NCBI RefSeq assembly: GCF_013386585.1
Contig: NZ_JACARO010000011.1
Coordinates: 1 to 64,000, forward strand
Direction of reading: 5' to 3'
DNA: 64,000 nucleotides
DNA from: Pseudomonas sp. P7548
GTDB lineage: Bacteria; Pseudomonadota; Gammaproteobacteria; Pseudomonadales; Pseudomonadaceae
In this document: positions 28,059 to 36,485 of the stretch, piece after piece
How positions within the stretch are numbered: position 1 is the first letter of the stretch
Layout: each line of letters begins with the position of its first letter
Translations under genes and position numbers: made by a program
The notes under the pieces: generated by a model
The model's input: only the letters and a program-made list of their open reading frames with translations
The model's database searches: none
What the model was told of the DNA's origin: nothing

Positions 28059-29030
28059 ATGATGTTTTTACATGCAACCTCTCGGTCGATGGCTTTCTCC
28101 AGGATTGGGGAGTTTTTTAGTGGCGCCTGGAATAGAAACAGTCCTTCTTCGGTGCCCAAAGATGTGAGTGCTCCCCATACAAGAGGTGGCCAAAGTTCTA
28201 GCTCGTCGAGCGGTTATGGCTCACAAAAAAGTGCTGAGTCATTTGACCAAAAGTATGTGGATTCTCAAGTGAACGGCGCCAATGGGGCTGGACATACGAC
28301 GGGCACTAGGCAGCCTGGCGACTCCACTAATACCGACGCTTCTGGCTCTGATGGTTTAAAGAAGTACCAAGAGGCGCAACAAAAAAAGTGGCAGGCCCAA
28401 AAAGACGCGGAAGCGCGAGACAGGTTGTTTGGCCAGCCGACGCCGGGTCGCGTAGACGGTAAAGACGTTGAGCCGTTCTCTTCAGAAAAACTATCGGATG
28501 AGGCGATATCACTTTCATCCTCCGCCAAGGCTAAAGTTGACAAGGCAGCGCCGGTAAGAAATTCCAGCTTACTTCGGACCGCGGCAATTGCTCTACCATT
28601 TTCCGCCCTCGGTTTGATTATTGCAGGCACTGTCAACGCAGTTCTCAAACCGTATGTAGACCCTAGCGCTAGCTCGGGCCTTACCAAGCAAGACGTCAAA
28701 GATAATCAGATTGTCGAGCAGAGCCAGAAAGATGTATTTACGGCCGCAAACGCGTTGAATGATCTGAAAAGAAATGCAAAGGTTGCTCCGGGCTTGGATT
28801 GGGCATTGAAAAGCAACGATGAGCGCATGGATACCCTCGAAGACATGATGGATATCATAGAGCGGGATATGGGGGGCGAAGCCAAAAATTTGGGTATTCC
28901 CTTCACGCTCGCGTCTACTGGGGCGCCGAGAGATGACATTGAAAGTCGTGCGAAGGCAATTAGCTCCAGGCTTGCTGTGATCACTACGTTGTTCCGTAGC
29001 GTGGGAGCTAAGTTGGACGCTAATGCTTAA
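28059..29030 (+). CDS. Putative secreted effector-like protein 2 (paralogue of 20965-21969)
   Basis: A 323-residue protein. The first 130 residues are Ser/Gly/Gln-rich and low in complexity (a run of six serines near 46), as in type III secreted proteins. A charged helical stretch rich in Lys/Gln/Ala lies near 105-130, and one strongly hydrophobic segment at about 170-199 ('LPFSALGLIIAGTVNAVL') is followed by a helical C-terminal domain. The C-terminal domain matches effector-like protein 1 in order and register (D254 here, N252 there). An ATG directly after the first and another at 28089 are alternative starts. The hrp-box candidate upstream is the best regulatory clue. Function unknown. Confidence 0.65.
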   Translation: MMFLHATSRSMAFSRIGEFFSGAWNRNSPSSVPKDVSAPHTRGGQSSSSSSGYGSQKSAESFDQKYVDSQVNGANGAGHTTGTRQPGDSTNTDASGSDGLKKYQEAQQKKWQAQKDAEARDRLFGQPTPGRVDGKDVEPFSSEKLSDEAISLSSSAKAKVDKAAPVRNSSLLRTAAIALPFSALGLIIAGTVNAVLKPYVDPSASSGLTKQDVKDNQIVEQSQKDVFTAANALNDLKRNAKVAPGLDWALKSNDERMDTLEDMMDIIERDMGGEAKNLGIPFTLASTGAPRDDIESRAKAISSRLAVITTLFRSVGAKLDANA

Positions 29031-29071
29031 ATTCTCACGCCTGCTTATAGCGTAACTGTGCAAAAAGGCCT

Positions 29072-29207
29072 CGGCGGTATCAGCCGCACGCGTCTGGATT
29101 TCAAGGCCATGAATGGCGGCTGCTGCGTCAAGAATCGGCATGTTGACAGGGCGCCAAGCTATCCGGGAGTGTTGCTGCCACTGTCGGTGCTGACAGTTGG
29201 CTTCATT
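29072..29207 (+). pseudogene. Degraded second copy of the YceK-like lipoprotein gene
   Basis: The frame reads 'RTRLDFKAMNGGCCVKN' and '[16 protein letters not shown]', which matches residues 35-88 of the intact lipoprotein at 24035. The signal peptide and lipobox are missing, '[10 protein letters not shown]' is deleted, and the C-terminus runs into a REP hairpin. It marks the right edge of the accessory segment that begins after the intact copy. Confidence 0.75.
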
Positions 29208-29215
29208 GTGTGTGT

Positions 29216-29241
29216 CTCATCGCGGGCAAGCCTGCGATGAG
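29216..29241. repeat. Single REP hairpin
   Basis: A perfect 8-bp inverted repeat CTCATCGC/GCGATGAG around a GGGCAAGCCT core, typical of a solitary REP. It sits between the lipoprotein remnant and the oxidoreductase gene. Confidence 0.75.
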
Positions 29242-29262
29242 GCCATTCCAACCGGTGCACAA

Positions 29263-29904
29263 TCATTTGCCCAGCTTGCGCAACTCATCCGACTCCACCA
29301 CCCGCACCCCATCCTGCTCTTCCAGCGCCAGGCGCCACATGGCCCGGGCCAGTTCACACACTTCGATGCCACGGTATTTACCGGGGATCAGCTTGGACAA
29401 CGGCCCGGCCAGTTGCTCGGCCAGGCGTGGCTCCAAACGTTCCCCAAGCAACAGCGAAGGGCGAACGATGGTCAGTTGCGGCCAGTCTTGCGCCTTCAAC
29501 GCCTGCTCCATCTCGCCTTTGACCCGGTTGTAGAAAATCGATGACTTGGGATCGGCGCCAATCGCGCTGATCACGATCAGGTGCCGTGCACCCATTTCTC
29601 GCGCGCGCTTGGCAAAGGCCACGACCATGTCCAGGTCAACGGCGCGAAACGCTGCTTCGGAGCCTGCTTGTTTGATGGTGGTGCCCAGGCAGCAGAAGGC
29701 GATGTCTACGCGACCGCTCAGTTGCGGCAGGAACACCGCCGGGTCGCCCACCGGGTTTTCCAGGTGCGGGTGTTCGGCCAGTGGCTTGCGGCTAGGTGCC
29801 AGTACGCGAGATACCGTAGGTTCGTTGAGCAGGCGGTCGAGCAGGTGTTCGCCGGTCAAGCCGGAGGCGCCAGCGAGCAGGATATGCTGAGGTGTCAGGT
29901 ACAT
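29263..29904 (-). CDS. NAD(P)-binding Rossmann-fold oxidoreductase (atypical SDR)
   Basis: A 213-residue protein with the dinucleotide-binding loop '[18 protein letters not shown]' near residues 8-25, '[13 protein letters not shown]' near 70, '[12 protein letters not shown]' near 110, and a YxxxK-like '[13 protein letters not shown]' near 124-136. It belongs to the atypical short-chain dehydrogenase group (HTATIP2/NmrA-like) whose substrates are mostly unknown. It is in the normal neighbourhood of mpl-ubiX-yceK, separated from it here by the inserted toxin-like genes. A 29-base gap separates it from the MORN/C13 gene upstream on the same strand. Confidence 0.85.
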   Translation of the reverse strand: MYLTPQHILLAGASGLTGEHLLDRLLNEPTVSRVLAPSRKPLAEHPHLENPVGDPAVFLPQLSGRVDIAFCCLGTTIKQAGSEAAFRAVDLDMVVAFAKRAREMGARHLIVISAIGADPKSSIFYNRVKGEMEQALKAQDWPQLTIVRPSLLLGERLEPRLAEQLAGPLSKLIPGKYRGIEVCELARAMWRLALEEQDGVRVVESDELRKLGK

Positions 29905-29933
29905 GGTGTTTCCCCCTTGTTACACAGTTCAGC

Positions 29934-31652
29934 TTAGTTGCCTTTGGCTTCCTTGCTATTCATTGAGACGCTTTCGAGCGCCTTTCGTGCCTGCTGTTTG
30001 CGTAAAAGTTGCCAGTGGGCGATCACGCCCTTGGGGGCCCAGATCTGCGGCTCGGAGGCTTCGAAGTTGTCCGCCTGTTCGCGTTCGGCCACGTGCTGCT
30101 GCGCCAGCTTGAAGGCTTGCTGCAAGTCGTCGGTCTGGTTGAAGGCTTGGGCGAAGAGGGCGTCGCCAAAGTAGGTGAAGTCGGCCTCTTCGGAGCAGCC
30201 GAAGGACACGCGGTCGGCGCGGGAGGCGGTCATGATCAGGGTGCGTTCGTCTTTGAGCGCCGGGATGAAACCGCCGGAGTAGCAGGCGGAAATCACGATG
30301 ATCTTGTCGCGGTTCTTCAACGGCGCGAGCACGGCAGCCAGCTCATCGGCGGGCAGGTCGGCCAACTCCATGCGCGGCTGGTCCAGCACCAGTTCGTGTT
30401 CGTGGGTGCCGTGGCTGGTCATGTAGATGAACACCAGGTCTTCCGGCCCGGTACGTTCGGCCAGGGTTTGCACGGCGCGGCGCAGGCTTTCGCGGGTAGC
30501 GAGGGGGCGGTCGGCGATATGGTCGCGGTGGTTGACCAGGCGGATCTGCCCACGGGCACCAAAACGGCTGGCGAGCATGTTGCTGACGTAATCGGCTTCG
30601 CGCAGGAACACGCTTTGCTTGCCATCACCGGCCAGCACCAGGGTGTACAGTTCCACAGCAGGGGTGGAGGGGGGCACGGCGGCGAGGGCGGCTTCCAGCA
30701 GGCGGCCTTGAGCCAGTATTCCGGTTTCCAGTGGGTCGGGCAGCAGCTTACCGTCGGCATCGCGCACGCGCATGCCGTTGACCCAGGTGCCCGCTTGCAC
30801 CGTGCCATCGGTGAGCACCAGCGTGCCCTTGCCTTGGTAGCTGTCGCTATCGAAACCGCCGATATAGAAGCTGCCATCGGTGAGGTTCAGGCGGCCTTCG
30901 CCGGTGAAGCGCCAATCGCTGAATTGGCCCACATAGTGGCTGCCGTCGATACCGATCAGCTCGCCTTTGCCGCTGAGGGCGCCTTCCTTGAACTGACCGA
31001 TCCACACGTCGCCGTCGGCGTTCTCATAGCGGCCCTTGCCGTTGAGCTGGTTCTGTTTGAACTGGCCGACATAGATATCGCCATCGGCGCTGTTGAACGT
31101 GCCGTTGCCTTCAAGCTGGCCATCGACGAAGTGACCGCTGAACTGGTTGCCGCTGTCGTCGTTGCGCTGGCCTTCGCCATTGGGCTTGCCGTGGGCGAAC
31201 TGGCCCTGGTACTGGCTGCCATCGGCCAGTTCCAGGCGGCCGAGGCCGGAATACTGGTCGTCCTTGAACTCGCCGCGATAGGTCATCGCCCCTTCTTTGA
31301 GGGTGCCTTCGCCATTGCGTCGACCGTTCTTGAAGCCGCCCACATAGCTGCTGCCCGAAGTGCTCAGGCTGCCCTGGCCGTCGAACAGGCCTTGCTGGAA
31401 TTGGCCTTTATAGACTTCGCCGTTGCTGCCATGCCATTCGCCCTGGCCGTGCCATTGGCCCTTGTCGAACTGGCCGGCGTACCAGCTGCCGTTGGGGTAG
31501 TCCACCCGGCCCTGGCCCTGCAGCAAGCCGTTGACCACATCGCCCCGGTAGCGGCCGCCGTCGGGCAGGCGCGCATCGGGCGGCAACAGCGATTCGCCGT
31601 CTCCGCAAGCGGTGAGCAACAGGGCAAGGGCAAGAGGAGCGAGTGGGCGCAT
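29934..31652 (-). CDS. MORN-repeat lipoprotein with C13 (caspase-like) peptidase domain
   Basis: A 572-residue protein. Signal peptide with lipobox LTAC near residue 17. Eleven to twelve MORN repeats of about 23 residues ('YxGxFxxGxxxGxGxxxxxDG') fill roughly residues 35-310. A C-terminal peptidase C13 (legumain-like, clan CD) domain follows, with catalytic H414 in 'TSHGT' and C457 in 'SACYSGGF'. It is predicted to be membrane-anchored and to face the periplasm. MORN repeats in eukaryotes contact membranes and scaffolds; the role of this bacterial combination is unknown. Start at ATG 31652 gives a proper lipoprotein signal; the frame is open further upstream without a ribosome site. Confidence 0.88.
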   Translation of the reverse strand: MRPLAPLALALLLTACGDGESLLPPDARLPDGGRYRGDVVNGLLQGQGRVDYPNGSWYAGQFDKGQWHGQGEWHGSNGEVYKGQFQQGLFDGQGSLSTSGSSYVGGFKNGRRNGEGTLKEGAMTYRGEFKDDQYSGLGRLELADGSQYQGQFAHGKPNGEGQRNDDSGNQFSGHFVDGQLEGNGTFNSADGDIYVGQFKQNQLNGKGRYENADGDVWIGQFKEGALSGKGELIGIDGSHYVGQFSDWRFTGEGRLNLTDGSFYIGGFDSDSYQGKGTLVLTDGTVQAGTWVNGMRVRDADGKLLPDPLETGILAQGRLLEAALAAVPPSTPAVELYTLVLAGDGKQSVFLREADYVSNMLASRFGARGQIRLVNHRDHIADRPLATRESLRRAVQTLAERTGPEDLVFIYMTSHGTHEHELVLDQPRMELADLPADELAAVLAPLKNRDKIIVISACYSGGFIPALKDERTLIMTASRADRVSFGCSEEADFTYFGDALFAQAFNQTDDLQQAFKLAQQHVAEREQADNFEASEPQIWAPKGVIAHWQLLRKQQARKALESVSMNSKEAKGN

Positions 31653-31751
31653 AGCGGGATCCGGATAATTGAGCGCCGAGTATGCCGCAGCTGCGAGATT
31701 CATACATAAATTTACATACATTGTGGCGAGGATTTTGCCCCGCCACGCGCC

Positions 31752-31817
31752 TGTAGGAGCCGGCTTGCCGGCGATGCAGCGTCGCTGCGTTTTTCGCTGG
31801 CAAGCCAGCTCCTACAG
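31752..31817. repeat. REP pair of a divergent type
   Basis: CTGTAGGAGC(C)GGCTTGCCGGCGA and its inverted mate ending in GCTCCTACAG. It differs from the GTGGGAGC type found elsewhere in the window by having TAGGAGC ends, so it belongs to another REP family. Confidence 0.8.
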
Positions 31818-31828
31818 GGGGCTGGGCG

Positions 31829-32284
31829 TTACACGAAGCAGAGTGACAACGACTCCGCAATGTAAGCCGGTTTTTCCTGGCCTTCGATTTCCAGGGTAGC
31901 GGTGGCCTTGAACAGCCATTGGCCAGGCTTTTTCTCGGTGACGTCCGTGAGCGTGACGTTCAGGCGAACCTTGGAATTGACCTTTACCGGCTGGATGAAA
32001 CGCACGCTGTCCAGGCCGTAGTTGACCGCCATCTTCAGGCCTTCAGGCATGATGAGGATGTCTTCCATCAGCTTGGGCATCAGCGACAGCGACAGGAAGC
32101 CGTGGGCGATGGTGCTGCCAAACGGCGTTTGCGCGGCCTTGATCGGGTCGACGTGGATGAACTGATGATCGCCGGTGGCTTCTGCAAACAGGTTGATACG
32201 GGCCTGGTCGATGGTGAGCCATTCGGAACGTCCCAGTTCCTTGCCGACATAATCTTTGAGCTGCGCTACAGGTACATAGGGCAT
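31829..32284 (-). CDS. MaoC family (R)-specific enoyl-CoA hydratase-like protein
   Basis: A 151-residue hot-dog-fold protein. The hydratase signature 'FAEATGDHQFIHVDPIKA' near residues 28-45 includes the catalytic Asp and His, and 'FGSTIAHGFLSLSL' follows. MaoC-like hydratases act on (R)-3-hydroxyacyl-CoA or crotonyl-CoA-type thioesters in fatty-acid or polyhydroxyalkanoate metabolism; the specific substrate is not clear. Single gene flanked by a REP pair downstream and divergent lrgA upstream. Confidence 0.88.
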   Translation of the reverse strand: MPYVPVAQLKDYVGKELGRSEWLTIDQARINLFAEATGDHQFIHVDPIKAAQTPFGSTIAHGFLSLSLMPKLMEDILIMPEGLKMAVNYGLDSVRFIQPVKVNSKVRLNVTLTDVTEKKPGQWLFKATATLEIEGQEKPAYIAESLSLCFV

Positions 32285-32442
32285 TGCGACTCTCCTTGGT
32301 TCATCGGTTTTTATAGGTGTGCGAAATCCATCTTAGATCATCATGGGCACCCCGCCCGGTCAACCCACCATGCTTTTGGCGAATGCCTGAGCATAGGGCG
32401 GGCGTGCTTATAATGCGGGGACGTTTCGAGGGGGAAGAACGG

Positions 32443-32796
32443 ATGCTGCTACGTGGCCTGACCTGGCTGGTGCTGTTTCAATTGATCGGCACGGCGATCA
32501 ACCATTTGCTGTTGCCCATCTTGCCGGGGCCGATTATCGGGCTGCTGCTGATGCTGGGCTTTCTGATCTGGAAGGGCGAAGTCGGTGAGCCTTTGAGCCT
32601 GGCGGCCAGCAGCCTGCTGCGCTATCTGCCGCTGCTGCTGGTGCCCCCTGCGGTCGGGGTGATGGTGTACGCCAAGGACATCGCGGCGGACTTCTGGGCC
32701 ATCGTCGGTGCGCTGGTGCTGTCGCTGGTGATCGCCATGGGCTTTGTCGGCGTGCTGATGCAGCAGATGGTCAAGCGCAAGGAGAAGGATCAATGA
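32443..32796 (+). CDS. CidA/LrgA family membrane protein
   Basis: A 117-residue holin-like inner-membrane protein with four hydrophobic segments ('LVLFQLIGTAINHLLLPILPGPIIGLLLMLGFL' in the first half). CidA/LrgA proteins influence murein hydrolase activity and autolysis and are also implicated in pyruvate transport with LrgB in some bacteria. The ATG at 32443 follows GGGGGAAGAACGG; its stop overlaps the lrgB start by 4 bases (ATGA), so the two are a coupled pair. Confidence 0.88.
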   Translation: MLLRGLTWLVLFQLIGTAINHLLLPILPGPIIGLLLMLGFLIWKGEVGEPLSLAASSLLRYLPLLLVPPAVGVMVYAKDIAADFWAIVGALVLSLVIAMGFVGVLMQQMVKRKEKDQ

Positions 32797-33509
32797 TCTT
32801 CGACTGGCAGGGCGCGTGGACCGCCGTGATTCATCACCCCTTGTTCGGCATTGGCATCACCCTGGGCGCTTATCAACTGGTGCTGGCGGCGTTCGAGAAA
32901 ACCCGCTGGATTTTCCTGCAGCCGGTGCTGGTGTCCATGCTGCTGGTGATCGGTGTGTTGGTCAGCTGTGGCCTTACATACGCCGAGTACCGCAAGAGCA
33001 CTGAGATCATGGGCATCCTGCTGGGCCCCGCGACCGTGGCCCTGGCCGTGCCGCTTTACTTGAACCTGCGGCGCATTCGTCAATTGTTCTGGCCGATTTT
33101 TACTACGCTGGTGGTAGGCGGGGTATTGGCCACCGGGTTGTGTGTGCTGTTGGGCTGGTGGTTCGGTGCCGAACACATGATGTTGATGACCATGGCGCCC
33201 AAGTCGGTGACCTCGCCAATTGCCATGCTGGTGGCCGAGCAGATCGGCGGCGTGGCAGCGCTGGCGGCCGTGTTTGTGCTGATCACCGGCGTGATCGGTG
33301 CGATGATCGGCCCGGCCTACCTGTCGCGCCTGGGTGTTCACAGCCCTGAGGCGCGCGGCATGGCGCTGGGCATGACGGCTCACGCGGTCGGCACCTCGGT
33401 GGCCCTGCAAGAGAGTGAAGAGTGCGGCGCCTTTGCGGCGCTGGCGATGAGTCTGATGGGCGTGGCCACGGCGGTATTCTTGCCGCTGGCCGTGTCGGTG
33501 ATCGTTTAA
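32793..33509 (+). CDS. LrgB family membrane protein
   Basis: A 238-residue protein with about six hydrophobic segments. Signature stretches are 'AYQLVLAAFEKTRWIF', 'LLGPATVALAVPLYLN', 'MTMAPKSVTSPIAMLVAEQIGG' split by short gaps, and 'GMALGMTAHAVGTSVAL' near 190. It is the partner of the LrgA/CidA-like protein and is translationally coupled to it. Predicted inner-membrane location. Confidence 0.9.
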   Translation: MIFDWQGAWTAVIHHPLFGIGITLGAYQLVLAAFEKTRWIFLQPVLVSMLLVIGVLVSCGLTYAEYRKSTEIMGILLGPATVALAVPLYLNLRRIRQLFWPIFTTLVVGGVLATGLCVLLGWWFGAEHMMLMTMAPKSVTSPIAMLVAEQIGGVAALAAVFVLITGVIGAMIGPAYLSRLGVHSPEARGMALGMTAHAVGTSVALQESEECGAFAALAMSLMGVATAVFLPLAVSVIV

Positions 33510-33531
33510 TCCGGGTTTGAAGGAAACCTTT

Positions 33532-34125
33532 ATGAGTCTGGCGCTGTTCCCGCTCAACACTGTGCTGTTCCCGGGTTGCACCCTCGACCTGCAACTGTTC
33601 GAAGCGCGCTACCTGGACATGGTCGCGCGCTGCATGAAAAAGGGCGAAAGCTTCGGCGTGGTGTGCATCCTTGACGGCAGCGAAGTGGGCATGGCCCCGG
33701 ACGGCTACGCGTTGATCGGCTGCGAAGCGCTGATCCGCGACTTCAAGCAACAGGACAACGGCCTGCTGGGCATTCGTGTCGAAGGCGGGCGGCGTTTTCG
33801 TGTACGCGACGCCGGTGTGCAGAAGGACCAATTGTTGCTGGCCGAGGTGCAATGGCTCGAAGAGCTGCCGGACCAGCCATTGGAAGAAGAGGACGCCGAC
33901 CTGCTGGCGTTGCTCCAGGCCCTGGCTGAGCACCCGATGGTGGCCTCGCTGGACATGGACGCCCATGCCGATGGGCAGCAAGCCTTGGGCAATCAGCTTG
34001 CCTACTTATTGCCCTTCACCGAGGCCGACAAGATCGACCTGCTGCAACTCGACGACCCACAGCAGCGCCTGGATGCGATCCAGATGCTGCTCGATGAGTT
34101 GCAGGGCGAGTTGTTCACTCAATAG
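33532..34125 (+). CDS. Lon substrate-binding-domain (LonSB) protein
   Basis: A 197-residue soluble protein consisting of a Lon N-terminal substrate-binding domain without the AAA+ or protease parts. 'LALFPLNTVLFPGCTLDLQLFEARYLDMVARC' at the N-terminus is the typical start. Such proteins are widespread but uncharacterised; a chaperone-like or ubiquinone-synthesis-independent role is unknown. ATG 33532 is preceded by GAAGGAAAC and follows lrgB by 22 bases. Its 3' end overlaps the convergent DedA-PAP2 gene by 7 bases. Confidence 0.88.
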   Translation: MSLALFPLNTVLFPGCTLDLQLFEARYLDMVARCMKKGESFGVVCILDGSEVGMAPDGYALIGCEALIRDFKQQDNGLLGIRVEGGRRFRVRDAGVQKDQLLLAEVQWLEELPDQPLEEEDADLLALLQALAEHPMVASLDMDAHADGQQALGNQLAYLLPFTEADKIDLLQLDDPQQRLDAIQMLLDELQGELFTQ

Positions 34126-35435
34126 GCATACCGTAGCAGGGCGTGGGGCGTGCCGGTGAACGCGATGAACCCCAGCACCGCGACCAGCGCCGGCAACAGC
34201 AGCCACCAGGCTTTTTGCGACAGGGCCGGCAGCGGGCTTCGATACTGGCTCACCCCCAGGCTGAACGCGCACACCGTCATCGCCAACAGCGTGCCGGCCA
34301 GGATGTCCGTGGGCCAGTGGGCGCCGAGGTACACCCGCGACAGCGCGATGAAGGCCGCCGGAATACAGCCCAGCAGCATCCAGGTCAGGCGCAGCCGGAT
34401 GGGTTGCCCGCGACCGGCCAGTACGGCCAGTGCCAGGAAAAACGCGAACGCGCCGGAGGCGTGACCGCTGGGCATGCTGAAACTGGTCAGCGGGTCGGTG
34501 AGGATTTCCGGGCGGCCACGGGCGAAAAACAGCTTGGTCCCCGTGTTGATCACCGCCGCGCCGGCGAGGGTCGCGCCGACAAACAGCGCATGCCGCCATT
34601 GCCGCGCCAGTAGCAGCAGGCCGGTGAACACGGCGCTGGCCACGAACATCTTCTTGAATTCACCCAGTTGGGTGATGCGCACCATCACCTCGTCCAGCCA
34701 GGGGCTGCGGTGTTCTTGCACCAAGGCACTGAGGCCCTGGTCGAAGTCATTGAGATGGGGGTAGCCGATAAACAGGGCGATCAACATCGTCAGGCTGGCG
34801 CAGCCAATCCACAAGGTGGCGCGACGATGGCCGCGCAGGCTACTGTTCAGGCTCAACCCCACGACTACCGCGATACAGGCCGCAACGACGCCAGCCTCCG
34901 GCCAGAAACCCTCGGGCAACGGCAGGCGGAACGCGGCGCCGGTCGCCCAGCCGGGCAGCAGATAGGCTACCGACCAGCCCGCCGCTGCGACGATGCTCAC
35001 CGCCACGAAGCGCGGTAAGGGCATGTCGCACATGCCGGCCACCATGGGCAGCATTGGCCGTAGCGGGCCGATGAAGCGCCCGACCAGCAGGCTGGCAATG
35101 CCGTATTTGTGGAAGTAGGTTTCGGCGCTGTTCATCCATTCAGGGTGGTGACGAAGGCCGGGCAGGCGCCGGATGTTCTGATGGAAATGTCGCCCCAGGT
35201 AGTAGGACACCGCATCACCCAGCAGCCCGCCGAGAAAACCCAGCAGCAGGGTTTCGCTCAAGGACAGCGCACCGCTGCCGGCGAGGGCGGCAATGGCGAA
35301 CAGCAATACCGTGCCTGGCACGATTAGCCCTGCGATGGCCAGGCATTCCACACAGGCGACGATGAAGACCGCCACCGCCAGCCATTCGGGGTTCAGGGTC
35401 AGCCAGCCGGTAATGCTATCGAGCCATTGGCCCAT
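34119..35435 (-). CDS. DedA-PAP2 phosphatase fusion membrane protein
   Basis: A 438-residue inner-membrane protein. Residues 1-190 form a DedA domain ('SYYLGRHFHQNIRRLPGL', 'GRFIGPLRPMLPMVAGMCDMP'), and residues 240-430 form a PAP2 lipid phosphatase domain with 'KLFFARGRPE' (KxxxxxxRP), 'SFSMPSGHASGAF' (PSGH) and 'SRVYLGAHWPTD' (SRxxxxxHxxxD), all three catalytic motifs present. The fusion suggests dephosphorylation of a lipid phosphate (for example undecaprenyl pyrophosphate or phosphatidate) next to its translocation. Start at ATG 35435; an upstream frame lies in REP DNA. Confidence 0.92.
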   Translation of the reverse strand: MGQWLDSITGWLTLNPEWLAVAVFIVACVECLAIAGLIVPGTVLLFAIAALAGSGALSLSETLLLGFLGGLLGDAVSYYLGRHFHQNIRRLPGLRHHPEWMNSAETYFHKYGIASLLVGRFIGPLRPMLPMVAGMCDMPLPRFVAVSIVAAAGWSVAYLLPGWATGAAFRLPLPEGFWPEAGVVAACIAVVVGLSLNSSLRGHRRATLWIGCASLTMLIALFIGYPHLNDFDQGLSALVQEHRSPWLDEVMVRITQLGEFKKMFVASAVFTGLLLLARQWRHALFVGATLAGAAVINTGTKLFFARGRPEILTDPLTSFSMPSGHASGAFAFFLALAVLAGRGQPIRLRLTWMLLGCIPAAFIALSRVYLGAHWPTDILAGTLLAMTVCAFSLGVSQYRSPLPALSQKAWWLLLPALVAVLGFIAFTGTPHALLRYAY

Positions 35436-35485
35436 AAAACGTCTCCATGTCTGCAATACAAAATCTGATACGGCGTAAATCAACT

Positions 35486-35572
35486 GTGGGAGCGGGCTTG
35501 CTCGCGAATGCGGTGTGCCAAGCACCGGTTCCTTCACTGATACACCGCATTCGCGAGCAAGCCCGCTCCCAC
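35486..35572. repeat. REPIN between the DedA-PAP2 gene and mpg
   Basis: GTGGGAGCGGGCTTGCTCGCGAATGCGGTGT at the left and its inverted copy at the right, with a short loop region between. Near-perfect 30-bp arms. Confidence 0.9.
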
Positions 35573-35626
35573 ATGGGATCTGCTGTGTTGCGGATATCGA
35601 TTTCCAGCAAACGCAGTCGTTTCAAT

Positions 35627-36310
35627 TCAAATTAGAAAATAGTCGCGGCCTTCGACCTGGCCCCGGCGCAGCGGGTTCCGGGTGCAGTAAGGCGCGTAGC
35701 CCGCATCGACAAAGCGGTACATCAGCTGTTCATCGCGCCCGCTCGGAATGCCCAGGCGGGTGGTCTGGATGATCTGGCTCGGGGTCTGGCCCACGTCTTC
35801 CACGTAGAACAATTCCTGGTCGAAGCGCTTGGCGTCCCACATCGGCACTTTCAAACCCAGCGCCTTACACAGCAGGGTTTGGCCGGCACACAGCTTTTGT
35901 GATGGGCGCGGGCTGCCGTTGGCACCGGGGTTGTTCAGCAGCATCTGCGCCAAACTGGCCGGGCCGGACGTTTCATCGACCCACGGATACGCCGACTTGA
36001 TCAGCACGGCGTTGCCCGGGCCCTGGGCGCTGAAGTTCAGCGAATCGCCGCCACGGGCGTAATACATGTAGATATGGCCGCCATCCAGAAACAAAGCCTT
36101 ACGCTTTTCTGTGTAGCCGAGCGAGGCGTGGCTGCCTTTTTCGGCCAGGTAATACGCTTCGGTTTCAATAATTCGCGCCGAAAGCCAGAGATCGCCTACG
36201 CGATGGCGGACGATTTTTCCGAGCAGATCCCGGGCGAGCAATTGCGCGTCGCGGTCGAAGAAGCTGTCGGGCAGGGCGCTGGCGGGCACTTGGGGGGCAA
36301 AACTGGACAT
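35627..36310 (-). CDS. mpg: 3-methyladenine DNA glycosylase (AAG/MPG family)
   Basis: A 227-residue monofunctional glycosylase that removes alkylated and deaminated purines. Typical stretches are 'LARDLLGKIV' near 27, 'RIIETEAYYLAEKGSHA' near 46-62 with the catalytic glutamate of the family (ETEAY), 'HIYMYYARGGDSLNF' near 80, and 'GPGNAVLIKSAYP'. It is a slightly long version with an intact family core. Single gene, divergent from proA. Confidence 0.92.
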   Translation of the reverse strand: MSSFAPQVPASALPDSFFDRDAQLLARDLLGKIVRHRVGDLWLSARIIETEAYYLAEKGSHASLGYTEKRKALFLDGGHIYMYYARGGDSLNFSAQGPGNAVLIKSAYPWVDETSGPASLAQMLLNNPGANGSPRPSQKLCAGQTLLCKALGLKVPMWDAKRFDQELFYVEDVGQTPSQIIQTTRLGIPSGRDEQLMYRFVDAGYAPYCTRNPLRRGQVEGRDYFLI

Positions 36311-36445
36311 GGCAGTCAGGGGTTAATACGGCTAAATGTGACGGAATCATAACAACTCCCACCTTAATTACCGCTGAAGCCCAGGTTTTTACAGTTCATT
36401 TCGACCATCCGCCCCTCACCGCTGTCAGTCGAGCGGCGTCACAGC

Positions 36446-36451
36446 TATAAT
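36446..36451 (+). promoter_or_regulatory. -10 box of a proA promoter candidate
   Basis: A perfect TATAAT 35 bases upstream of the proA ATG. A weak -35 (TGTCAG, 36423-36428) lies 17 bases before it. Confidence 0.45.
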
Positions 36452-36485
36452 CTGCCGCTTTCCTCCCTGCCAAGACTCCCTGACC

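Noticed and set aside
30009..31709. Long open frame antisense to the MORN/C13 gene
   Set aside because: It arises from the repeat structure on the other strand; the sense protein has clear MORN and peptidase motifs.
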